DNA of 64,000 nt from Escallonia rubra (Eukaryota; Streptophyta; Magnoliopsida; Escalloniales; Escalloniaceae), in the NCBI GenBank assembly GCA_033065855.1, contig JAVXUO010001535.1, positions 48,501 through 112,500 on the forward strand, in the 5' to 3' direction. Each line of letters starts with the position of its first letter. The stretch's first letter is position 1. This document shows, one piece after another, positions 48,720 to 58,712 of the stretch. The translations under genes and the position numbers were made by a program. The notes beneath the pieces were generated by a model that saw nothing but the letters and a program-made list of their open reading frames with translations, was not told the DNA's origin and did not search any database.

Positions 48720-50428
48720 TGTAATACCCCAAATAATATGTAGCTAATTATTTTAATTCTTGGACTACTTTTAAAGTTTTAATAATATTTTGGAATTCCT
48801 TTTGAATAAGTAACATATTCTTTAGGGGCCTTTAGAGTAATTTACCAAATTTAGAGAAATAAAAAGACTGGTTAGTTGTGTTTTATCGATAAATTGAGTC
48901 TGATCTTTCAGAGAGAGTAGAAGAAAGAGAAAATTAGGGCTTCAGGATTTTAACCTTCTACTTACAATTGGTAAGAATCTTGAACCCACTTTGGATTATA
49001 AGGATGAATTAGATCATATTAGAATTGTTCTTGTTAAGATTTTTAACGTAAGTGGGTTAATTATAATATCTAGGTTTGAGGTTTTTGGAAGCGATCGCAA
49101 TTTGGTGAAGACTGTTATATAGATTCGAGGTAAGGGTTACACTCATAATACCCCCTTCTTGTAATGATTTTCAATATCGTATTTATGATAATTAGATCGT
49201 AAATAAAAATTACTCTGAATTTTGGTTATCACGCCCGTGAATCGTATATGATTACAGTAATTGTTTTTGTTTTTGTTTGTCGTATTCTTGTATCGTTGCC
49301 AGTTAAGCAACCGTCTTCTTTTTCTCTCGTGTTGACAGTCGTCCTTTCAAGGGCAAAAGACAGCCCCATCTTTCAGCCATCTTTGGCCGTGTGAGGATGG
49401 TGCATGTGCCACGTGGCACCACTCAAATGGTGGACAAATCATTGTGAACCTTTTTACCTATATTTCGATATTTGAAATTTCTGGAACCGTACGAACTCAG
49501 ATTCAAGCGATTCCACTTCCGTTAAACTCGTCTCTTCATCCTCTTCGATTCGAGTCTAATATTAAGTAGTTTCTCAAATCGTTAAGTCATCCTTATTGAA
49601 ATATAAGTTTTGATACTTTTGCTGCTAGTATATACGTGAGATATTTTGATGTCCGTTTGACCTCTCTGAATTGAACTAATATTTTCGAATCTTCACGTGC
49701 TTAGGTTAACGTGATGCCATGACATGATATGGCAATTGCTACCGGTATGCAACTTTGAACTTAGAACATTCGCGTGCTTAGGTTAACGTGCTTTACAATC
49801 ACGTATTACTTGATTGTATCGTATTTGATAATTAGTTCAATTATTCAATTGCGTTCATCTGACTTTGACTTTGATTTGATATTTGATGGGTTGGATGTCC
49901 CGAAGTGAAATTATTTGTCGTGCTAAGATTTTCAATCGTCTTTGCACTTTCGTTTCCATATACTTTGTTTGGACTCAGCTACACATTATTGAATACCAGC
50001 GTTGTACTTCGTGGGTGTGTGCGTGTGATCTTTACTGGGCTTTGTGCTCACCCCCCTTTTCTCTCCCCATTTCAGGTAGTTAAGCTGAGACGGCTTAGAG
50101 GAGTTAATAGCATTATGCTTAAGCTTGGAGTTGAACTTTAATTGATAACTCTCTTAGTAGCTTTGAAATAAGAACCTTGTAATAGTTTTTGATTTAATGA
50201 CTTTTGTTACCCTAATGCTTAGGAAATAATTATTGTTATCAAACTTCCGCTGCGATTGTTAGACTTTGATGAGGAACTTGAATGCCTTCGATTTCAGATA
50301 TAATTTAGAGCTCTGATTACCTCTTTGAGGTCATATTTTGGTAAGATGCTTTGGGTATTATATTTCTCGTAAGCAGGAATATTTTGAAATAGTCTGTGTA
50401 GGTCCGCCTCCGGGTCGGGGGCGTGACA
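48720..50428 (+). repeat. 3' LTR of the gag-only gypsy derivative
   Basis: 1,709 bp copy of the 5' LTR with scattered substitutions and a few single-base indels. Confidence 0.95.
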
Positions 50429-50433
50429 GCTCC

Positions 50434-51089
50434 CAAGAAGTTTGATAGGACATTTTATGGCAAGGCACATCAATTGCCCTGTACTAAATCAAACTCTCAA
50501 GCAAACTAGACGTTTGAGCTGATACAGTCAGGCAGAGTGGTCAAGGGGAACAAGAGATCCCTAGGAGGCAAGAAGTACAAGTACAATTTTGGCCCGCCTA
50601 ACAGGATATGTGTGGGCGTATATTCTTGAAACAAAAATCTCAATCTATTGCAATGCCTTTTCAACTAAATATGTTGTTAGACCATTTATACAACACTGAT
50701 AAATCTAAAGCATGCATGGAAGCAGAAAGAGAGGTTTTTTATGGTCTCTGGTTGATAATGTTGAAGGACAATACTGACAATCTCTCTTCGTGAACCAAAC
50801 AGAGATTGTCATGGAGGAGACATGTAAGGAGTTCAGTGTAACCAAGCCACATAGAGGGTAACTGGGTTGCAGTTACAGAGCTCTCTGTCAGGGACAGTGG
50901 CCTATACATGAATTTCATTGTGTCCCCTTTCACGGGGTAGTTTACACCTCTTAGAGGGGATGGTCATAGATGGGGTAAAGCGGACTGGATATCGGAATTC
51001 TACAGAGCCCCTAAAATCTGACCCGCCTCACCCAACTTGTCCTAGAGGACAATGGCGTGGTAGGGAACTGAAATTCAAGTTTAGGTCAG
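50434..51089. other. Mutator-like interior, no gene recognised
   Basis: The segment around 50540-50620 encodes YKYNFGPPNRICVG, which weakly recalls the cytochrome P450 haem loop but lacks its key glycine. No other similarity is seen. Confidence 0.4.
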
Positions 51090-51095
51090 TTACCC

Positions 51096-51385
51096 TAACT
51101 CACGTCTTCTCACTAAGTGCCAATCACTTGACGGGCCAGATTCCACCAAGCTTAGGGAGTATGAAAAACCTTTTTAGGACAAACTTCGGCCTAGAATCTC
51201 CTTTGTAGGTATCTCCTATGTAGGTCCTATCCCACCAACTTTCCAAAAAGGCATATATCTTTAGTTTAACGTCTTCTAAGCATTGAATGTGTTGTCTGGT
51301 TTAATCCCAGAATTCGTAGGTAAGTTACACAATCTGACATTTCTTGACCTCCCGAATAACCAATTATAAAGGCAGATACACGGTT
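51096..51385 (+). pseudogene. Leucine-rich repeat protein fragment
   Basis: Three plant-type LRR units are seen in broken frames: LSANHLTGQIPPSLGSMKNL at about 51114-51173, VGPIPPTFQ near 51222, and LSGLIPEFVGKLHNLTFLDL followed by NNQL at about 51290-51367. The spacing and the L-T-G-x-I-P signature are those of extracellular LRRs of receptor-like proteins. Stops and frame shifts are present and no kinase or membrane segment follows. It is probably a gene piece captured by the Mutator-like element. Confidence 0.7.
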
Positions 51386-51849
51386 CCTTTTGCAATTATA
51401 AGTTTGATGCTTATAGCGACAATAATAATAATGTTAAAGAAACAATAATGGAAATTCCAAACTTACTTACAATCAACGGACACTCAATCACGATTTTTGC
51501 AGTAACCTTGCAGCATAGTAAATATCCCCAAAATTAATGCCAGACTCCTCCTGAAATTTTAAACATGATCACGAATAAGAATCTTTGTCGAGGAGAATAT
51601 AAACAAGTTAAGACAGTAATTGTTACACCGTTTATATTTGCATAATCTTGTTTAGCATTTGTGCGTAAACTCCATGACTCCTTGTGGGAATTTTTTAAAA
51701 ATGGGTCAAACAGAAAACAATAGCACTTGCAAGCTGTATAGACACTTTTAGATCAAAAGTTGACGCATCTTCGTTCCTATTGTTTAAATTTATAACGCTC
51801 CAATGGAGAGTAGTGTTAGACTACTCACAAATCATTGTTGATTTATAGT

Positions 51850-52640
51850 TAGAATTCCCCCTTTCCATTGAAGTAGGGGAAGCTGGGTGAAAGCTCTAAG
51901 CCCGCATATTCAGATTATGTGTTCAGGGCAGTGTATCCAAACCATTCAAAGGGGGAAAAGAGTTGGATTGCACCCCTAGCAATGCCCTTCGGAGCGCATT
52001 GCTAGGGCTAAGTCAACGTTGATGATCTATTTTTCTCATATTCTCTTCTGTGGGAAACACACCTCACACACTGTATCATCTGATGTCTCGCATCCATCGG
52101 GATAAGTGGTGCGTCTGTCTTATCTTCCCCTAAGGTCTATAGTCTTCAAAGGCCCTCTCTCCAATCCGAGCAACAAAACGAGGGAGTTGGTGAAACATAT
52201 AGATATTCAATAATGAATAAGATGTGGATCCGTTCCAAGGCCCCTCCTAAAAACCTTAGGGCGTTAATTTTTTTTCCAGGAATCTGTCAATACGAACGCA
52301 ACCAAGTTTCAAACATCAAAGCCGTTTCCTTCCTTGTTTGATTTGCATTCCACGTTGGTTCCAAAGAAAGGGTTGGAAAATGGAATCAATCAATGGTCAG
52401 ATAGGCCTCCCGTCCAATTTCCTAAGACAAGATCCGTCGTACTTCGGAGCCCTGTACTAGCCTCGCCCTATCTAAAGGCGGGTGGAAGACAGTCCGCCAC
52501 TATAGCTTGCCATGCTCTCGTTCCTATTTGCTCCCACCTGTCTTCTCCCCATAGCAGGGACCTCGCCAGCCTTCTCGGAAAGTGAGTGATCCTCGCTGCT
52601 GGGATTCCCTCCAACTTTCCCATCCTTCTATCTATAGGTA
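51850..52640. other. Possible organelle-derived insert (NUMT-like)
   Basis: The base composition rises towards 50% GC against AT-rich neighbours, and the texture (GCTGGGTGAAAGCTCTAAGC; CTCGCCCTATCTAAAGGCGG; CCTTCTCGGAAAGTGAGTGA) resembles plant mitochondrial intergenic DNA. An 83-codon ORF at 52334 has no recognisable product. This is an impression from composition and style only. Confidence 0.35.
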
Positions 52641-55555
52641 AGCTATGTTGGGATCGTCTACGGAACTAAGTTTTACCACTGATAAACTACGACCGCTACC
52701 ACTGATAAAGCCACCATTGTTGTCAAGACAGCCATCATTCATACCAACATACATCCATAATTGCTGCCATAATTACTGCTATGACTTATGTTGTATAACA
52801 CTATCACAGTCAGCCATAACCACCTCATGCAAAACCACCACCATTACCAAAAATATGATATCATTCACATCTGTAAGATCAATTGCACATTTACTGCCAA
52901 TGCCACGTCCGCCTCCATATTTTGCACGTGCTAAAAGTTGTATGGTTTGTAATTAAGTTAGAAGTTGTCTTATGCATCATATATATTACATCAGTGCATT
53001 AATTTTTCAAACTTATTCTAATTGGAACTGTTAATGCCCCAAATAAATTCAATTACCTCTTGTAATTTAATTTTAAAAAAAATTGGTTCTAAATCAAGTG
53101 TAACATCTTAAAAGGTTAGTGTATGAGACCACAAAACTCACGAAAAAGCGTACTAAGACCTAATAAGATTTTCTCCGGAGTTAATTTTAGCAATCTTAGT
53201 GGATAAAATGCTACTCTATTTCAAATCTCTTAGAGTTTCTAAGCCTTCTTTCATAATTCTAGAATGAAATTTATGAAATACATTGTAATTAAATATATAA
53301 CAACATATCAATAATTAAAGACGAACCAGCCAAGTACAATAGATAAATAGTTGCCGAAGATTAAAAAAAACTTGATCGTGTTTAAAACATAGTTACATTA
53401 TGTTCTTCAAAAAACATAGCTAGAACATAATTAAGATTATGGACCGAATTGAGGTATAATGTTTGTTCTAGATGCGAACAGGTTTACCATTCGAAAGTTG
53501 CAATCATTTGATACTATACTTAAGCCCTCAGTCTACCTTCTCATTTCGTTTAACCAATGGAGTTTTATCATTCTCTTTCCCTCAGTGATCCAGCTTAGAT
53601 TGTTTTGTTAACCCGACCAACATCTGGCGTAATCCACTAAAAATAATCCATGAAAGAGCAGTAAATTAAAATACAAATAGAGAACAGTAAGGGTTTTAAA
53701 AAAAAAACTGGAGAATAGAGAAGCAGAATATAAGAGACTCTAAGGCATTCATTTTGCGAAGAAGTCTTGCATATAGATGCACACCGAAGCAGGCATATAC
53801 TTTTAACAGATTAATTCTATTACCATGTCTCTTTCTAATAACAGGATAGTGTCTTTTGTCAAGCCAGCAAAATCTTTTTAAGTCTGATAATAAGCGGCTG
53901 AACTTTAGGATAGGGAATTTTTTTTCTTTATGATCTACATTGTTTTTGAAGCTGGGGACCTGACGCTTGCCCCTTATCTTTTACCACCTAGATGTTCTCT
54001 TTGTTGTCCTCTGCTAGTTACCTTAATATGTTATTGCTAATGAGATAATTCTATGTCATGAAACAAAATCCGAAAAAAACAAACAAATATTAAACAACTT
54101 CAGAAGACACTTAACATCATATACACGTCTCAGGTTGCCTTAACAGCACTAATGTCGCATTAAAAGCAACTTACCTCCCTTGGACCATATTTAAAATCTG
54201 CTCATATAGATTAACATGTTAACATACTTGGTAAAACTTTAGGCCGTTAATTATTAACCATTGATGTTTCCTACATCGGCTTATATTCTCGAGAATAGAA
54301 ATGTTAGGGTTGCTTCGGTCTTTATTGCCTAACTGAACGATGAATACATCAAGGCATGACTATTTCAAGGCATTTTCTTTATTTTTCTCATATATGCTTG
54401 ATGCTAAAGATTTCATATAACTGACTAAAGAACATTCGTTTTGTGATAGTATAAATAGGAGTAATTAAACAAAAAATCACATAATTAGATTGCAAATTGT
54501 GTAAATAATACGCAGAGTAAATTAGAATGCATATTATGTTGTGTAGTCATACATCTGTGTCTAGAATATTCTAATACCACTTTTATCTTATGCGGGATGT
54601 ATCACTAAAACCATGTTTTTCAAATTACCAGTCAATCCTAATGTCCCATAAAATGCTCCTTAATTGGTGCTAGCTTAAACATATTGTGAAGCCTAAGCAA
54701 TTACTGGAAAGATTCATGCAACAAGGTTTAGTTTGTTGCATGAATCTTTCCGGAATGAGGTGTCTACCCCTGGCTGAGATCAGGTCTAAACGTTAACTCT
54801 TCCTCTGGGGCCCTTATAATTGACAAGTGAGAGATGCATAATGATGCCAAAACCAACTTGGTTGACCTCTAAATCAATGTGTGTCTGCATAAGGGACACA
54901 TCTTGCTGCAAGCAAAAGAATGGCATTTAACATTCATCGTCAAGCATGACATATCATAGCTCATGATGGCAGTTCGAACAAAATCATGTGCATGTAAAAT
55001 CATTTGCAATGGCAAAATAATCTTTTTTTAATTGCGTATCTTCTTTTTCTTTTGGTATACGTGTGTGATATCTTCTTCTTCTACCCAATTGAATACTTCG
55101 AGCTCACGGTGGATTTTTTTGTTTAAGTTTATACCTCTTCTTTTTCTTGTAATTGCACTCATTCATTTTTCATTTCAATTGGTGTACATTAGGTTGACGT
55201 AAAAAGCAACAGCAAGGTATAGAGAGAAGTATGAGATTGCATTGAACTCGTGGACAGTGTTTACGAGTCATCATCGTCATCCAGGCCTTCGTCCCACATC
55301 GTTAGTTCGGCTAAATGAATCATTTTCTTTCATTTCCCTCAATCAAAGCATAGGACTTGTTAGCACATGTTTTCTTACAAATCCTTAGCAATCAAGTACT
55401 TTCACACAACTTATACCTTTAAATCGTCTTACCCAATAAACTTGTCACAAATCAACTTCTTCTTACAACGTCTCTAGCCTCACTGCCGTCCTATAAAGCT
55501 TTGCTTAAAGTTTGAGAAAAATAACAAATCACAAAGCACCCAAATGCCAATCTCT
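52641..55555. other. Mutator-like interior, no gene recognised
   Basis: AT-rich sequence with no convincing coding similarity. It contains a short hairpin at 54704-54751 described separately. Confidence 0.5.
54704..54751. repeat. Short hairpin, related to a copy at 56055-56087
   Basis: CTGGAAAGATTCATGCAACA and its inverted copy TTGTTGCATGAATCTTTCCG face each other over a few bases. A third copy, CTGGAAAGATTCATGCAACA then AACTAAACCTT, is at 56055. The middle copy and the third form inverted ends of a 1.36-kb interval. Confidence 0.8.
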
Positions 55556-55995
55556 ACTTTAACGGACTGCTCTAAATCCTGCAGGCAACATGCTCGTCAA
55601 CCTCTCCCTCCTTGTGCCCATCCTCCTCGTTAATATCTCCCTCCTTGTGCCCATCCATTTTAATATCTTCCCGAGTGCCTCCTAGTTTTACTAAAATTGA
55701 ATCTCATCTCCTGCTTAATCCAAAACCTTTGAATTTTAAAGTACTCCCCATAACCTTAACTTAACTCACTCGTACTCTAGCCTCGTCAAAGTAAACTAGA
55801 TCATCCGCAAATAAAATAAAACGACGAACGTCATCCTGAATATGATTAGAGAGCTTCTCCATTACCAAGGAAAAACCATAAGCTTCTAAAATCAAAGCCT
55901 TGGTGAAGTCCATTTTATTGTTCTCACGTTAGTAGTAGCTCGTTCAAACATATCCTTCATCAAATCAACATAGCTTATAGGGACTCCTTTTTCAC
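55556..55995 (-). pseudogene. LINE-type reverse transcriptase fragment (decayed)
   Basis: On the minus strand translated pieces in changing frames follow the order of plant LINE-like reverse transcriptases: YVDLMKDMFERATTNVRT near 55970, LVMEKLSNHIQDDVRRF near 55850, the active-site motif ILFADDLVYFDEARV near 55810, then LKFKGFGLSR near 55735 and a G/D/E-rich tail. Stops are frequent. A short duplication (TCTCCCTCCTTGTGCCCATC at 55604 and 55637) is present. No LINE poly(A) tail or TSD is identified. Confidence 0.68.
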
Positions 55996-57257
55996 TAGAG
56001 CTTGCTACTCATAAATCTACAAAGACCATGCTAGGATACACTCTTGTGAAGCAGAAGGAATTACTGGAAAGATTCATGCAACAAACTAAACCTTTGACCG
56101 ATTAATTCTGAATACTACCACTTCCCTCTCTTGAAATTGCATCAATACTGTTGGTCTCAAGTCTCAACAGAAACAACAGAACCAAGTATGTTACCTTAAA
56201 CTTCAAATGTCAAATTATACTAAACCGAATCTAGCTCGAGAAACCAAATCTGAAATTTCTCCAAAATAGAAGACACGTTAATCTTGACCTCAAAAATTCA
56301 TTTCTTAAAATTTTGAGGGCTTTCCTTATACTTTGAAGTGCTAAAACCTCTAAGTGCCCCATTAAAACTTAATCAATCACTATGTAACTTATGATTCTAA
56401 TTTAACTTAGCCATGAAAATTGGCATATGATTCCAAAGTAAACTTCATGATAGCAGCAGACACATGTGTGCATAAAATAAATATGCGGGTATATGGCATG
56501 AAACTTAAAAGGAAATCATACATGTTTTACACAAGCTACATATGTATACTCTCATACACAAGCATGTACATATCTTCGGACTAAAGCAAATAGTATACAC
56601 GTCAAGCACCTATTCAGAAAGAAGTTAACTTGTTATTACTTGAACTAAACTCAAAGCACTCACTCACCTCAACCTTTGAGAGAGAGGTGCACATCTAAGT
56701 TAAAAGCAACACTCTTGGTGTTGACATAGGCTATTTGTGATCTGGCTTCTCAAAAACCTTTCCTTGTGACAGTCACAGCCCCGCATGCTTTTAGCTGCGT
56801 ATTCTATTGGTAATGTTGATAGGGCCCATAACTGAAAAAGCAGTGGCACCACAGCTGTGTCGTCCATTAGAATACTTTATGAGAACATGTAATTGTTGTA
56901 ACCGTTGGAACATATATTTTGCCCATGTTATCTTCCCCTTCTCGTCCTCATCTTCTCTATCTTATAATTAAAGTGAGAATATTACGTGTCGTTGGGTAAA
57001 TTATCTGCAACGATTTCGATTAAATATCCATAAGATCAGATAAGCTAGAAATTTGCTTATCTTATCGATATATTGTCGGTTCGAGTTGATTCTCCCTTTT
57101 ATTAAAATTATCTCACTTCTAAATTTGTCACAGTGTCTATTTCCTTTTTTTTTTATCAACAGAGGCATCATGTATGGGTCCAAGCCCTTAGAACAATATG
57201 CATAGGTAAAAAGACAATCAACTAAACGAAAAGGCATAAATTCAAAGCAGAGGACTA

Positions 57258-57385
57258 TATTCTTGAATTGTAATGGAGCAATGACAGAAAAGAAAGGATA
57301 CTAACTTCTAAAACTGCAATGTATTCTTGAATTGTAATGGAGCAATGACAGAAAAGAAAGGATACTAACTTCTAAAACTGCAATG
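57258..57385. repeat. Exact 64-bp tandem duplication
   Basis: Two adjacent copies of TATTCTTGAATTGTAATGGA...AAAACTGCAATG without a mismatch that I can see. Confidence 0.95.
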
Positions 57386-57704
57386 GAATTCTAGCAATAA
57401 CTAATTAGCTGACATTTTCACTGATGATACCATCAGAATTCTCTCCTTTAATAAATAGTAATAGTTGCCAAGGCACAAGCCTCGCAGACTTTAAAAAAAA
57501 AGGGAAGTTGCAAATGTTGAGAAGGCTCGGTTTATTCGCTCCGGTCTTTTTCAAAACATGTTGCCTATTTTACAGTTGCTAAAATTTCTTCGTCTCAATG
57601 TGCAACACCAGAATTGCTTGTTACACCAAGCTTGTCATTTCCTTAATACAGTCGTACGCGACATACACCTCTCTACTGCTTTATAAAGCCGGTAGCCGTG
57701 CAGG

Positions 57705-57938
57705 TTAAATAGGAGTTTCGCTTTTACCGGTTAAAACGACGATACTTGGCAAGATTGAACTAGAAGATACCACAAGTTTTACGCAACGACCTTTTACTAG
57801 TTCTAACTCCACCTTCACCTTCTTAAAAAACTGGCAGTGGCTCTCCTCGTCAATCTCAGTCAGCACATGTGCCACCTCGACTTCTTCTAAACCATAACGA
57901 AAAGCAACATAACAGAAAAACCGACTAACGGCATTCAT
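57705..57938 (-). CDS. Small ORF reading inward from the right TIR, unknown product
   Basis: An open frame on the minus strand runs from inside the right TIR (58028) to 57705; the first ATG is at 57938, leaving 77 residues (MNAVSRFFCYVAFRYG...). The middle part is acidic and charged (EEVEVAHVLTEIDEES) and the end hydrophobic (VVSSSSILPSIVVLTG). I do not recognise it. It starts where the two TIRs stop matching, so it may be the first exon of an arm-specific or captured gene. It could also be chance. Confidence 0.3.
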   Translation of the reverse strand: MNAVSRFFCYVAFRYGLEEVEVAHVLTEIDEESHCQFFKKVKVELELVKGRCVKLVVSSSSILPSIVVLTGKSETPI

Positions 57939-57971
57939 CGCCAGGGAAATAGAATAGAAACAACACAAAAT

Positions 57972-58703
57972 TCGGGCTTTACAGCGGCGCGCACAAACAA
58001 ACGTCGAAGAAACCTGCTGATCACTCAAAAAATGTAAGAAGGGGGTACCTTTACACTGGCGCGCACCAACGTCGAGCTTCGGAATGCATCTTCAGTGCCT
58101 CTACAGCGACAAGCATGAAACGATCCTTGATTTTCTCGTCACGGCATCCGTTACGGCAACGGGGTCGGGGGAAGGACCACCACGTAGTGGTGGTTGGGGG
58201 CTGAGGGGTTGGGCGAAGGGGATGGAGGACCGTGCTGTGGTGGCGGTGTTGTGTGCGGGGAGGAGACAGTCGTGCGTGGAGGCGAGAGACAGAGTGCGGG
58301 TTGGTGGAGGACGTGTCTCTTGGATTGGGGGAAAGTCCCGGTTGGAGGGAAATATGGGGGTCGGGGTGGGGTGGGGGTGACCGCAGCAGGGTAGGGGGTG
58401 GGGTAACCTGTGGGGTTGGGGGAAGGTGGAGTGGGGTAGGCGGAATTTTGGAGGGAAGGGGGACAAAGGGATTGGCCGAAATTGAGGGAGAAGGGATGGG
58501 CGGAGTGCACGATGTGGGTTTCCTGTGGGGAGGGGTATTTTGGGGAAGGGGAAATATGGAGGTTTAAAAAAACCCATTTTTTTTCCAACTCACCCCACCT
58601 TTCAGGGGTTTTAAACTTTGGCCCCCTCTTTTCACAATTTCTCCAAAAAAAATCATCAACCCCAAATAATTAACTTCAAAACCCATGTTTTCCTAATTTT
58701 CCC
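57972..58703 (-). repeat. Right terminal inverted repeat of the Mutator-like element
   Basis: The reverse complement of the left TIR, ending TCCTAATTTTCCC at 58703 and followed by the TSD AAATAGAAA. Differences include small indels in the C-rich part. G-rich ORFs on the + strand here are composition artefacts. Confidence 0.93.
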
Positions 58704-58712
58704 AAATAGAAA

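Larger units (their letters stand above)
45595..50428 (+). mobile_element. Gag-only gypsy derivative with two LTRs, TSD GCTCC
   Basis: This complete 4.8-kb element has GCTCC at 45590-45594 and 50429-50433. LTRs are 45595-47301 and 48720-50428. The interior of only 1.4 kb has primer site, gag, a stub of protease and a polypurine tract; pol is missing. About 22-26 differences by hand count between the LTRs (about 1.4%) make it young. The loss of pol looks like an internal deletion, because protease sequence stops abruptly and is followed by the end of the polyprotein. Confidence 0.95.
30821..58703. mobile_element. 27.9-kb Mutator-like element with 9-bp TSD and long TIRs
   Basis: The TSD AAATAGAAA is present at 30812-30820 and 58704-58712. 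Both ends start GGGAAAATTAGGAA and continue as inverted repeats of about 740 bp, roughly 90% identical by eye. A 9-bp TSD with long TIRs is diagnostic of the Mutator superfamily. Outside, the flanks are two halves of one LTR, so removal rejoins a purine-rich LTR leader. No MURA-type transposase is visible, so it looks non-autonomous. It carries HMG-box, Ulp1-type peptidase and LRR fragments plus younger insertions totalling about 9.7 kb; the element proper is therefore about 18 kb. Confidence 0.93.

Noticed and set aside
50540..50630. Possible cytochrome P450 haem-loop (FGPPNRICVG)
   Set aside because: The conserved glycine of the loop is missing, the match is ten residues long and nothing around it supports a P450.
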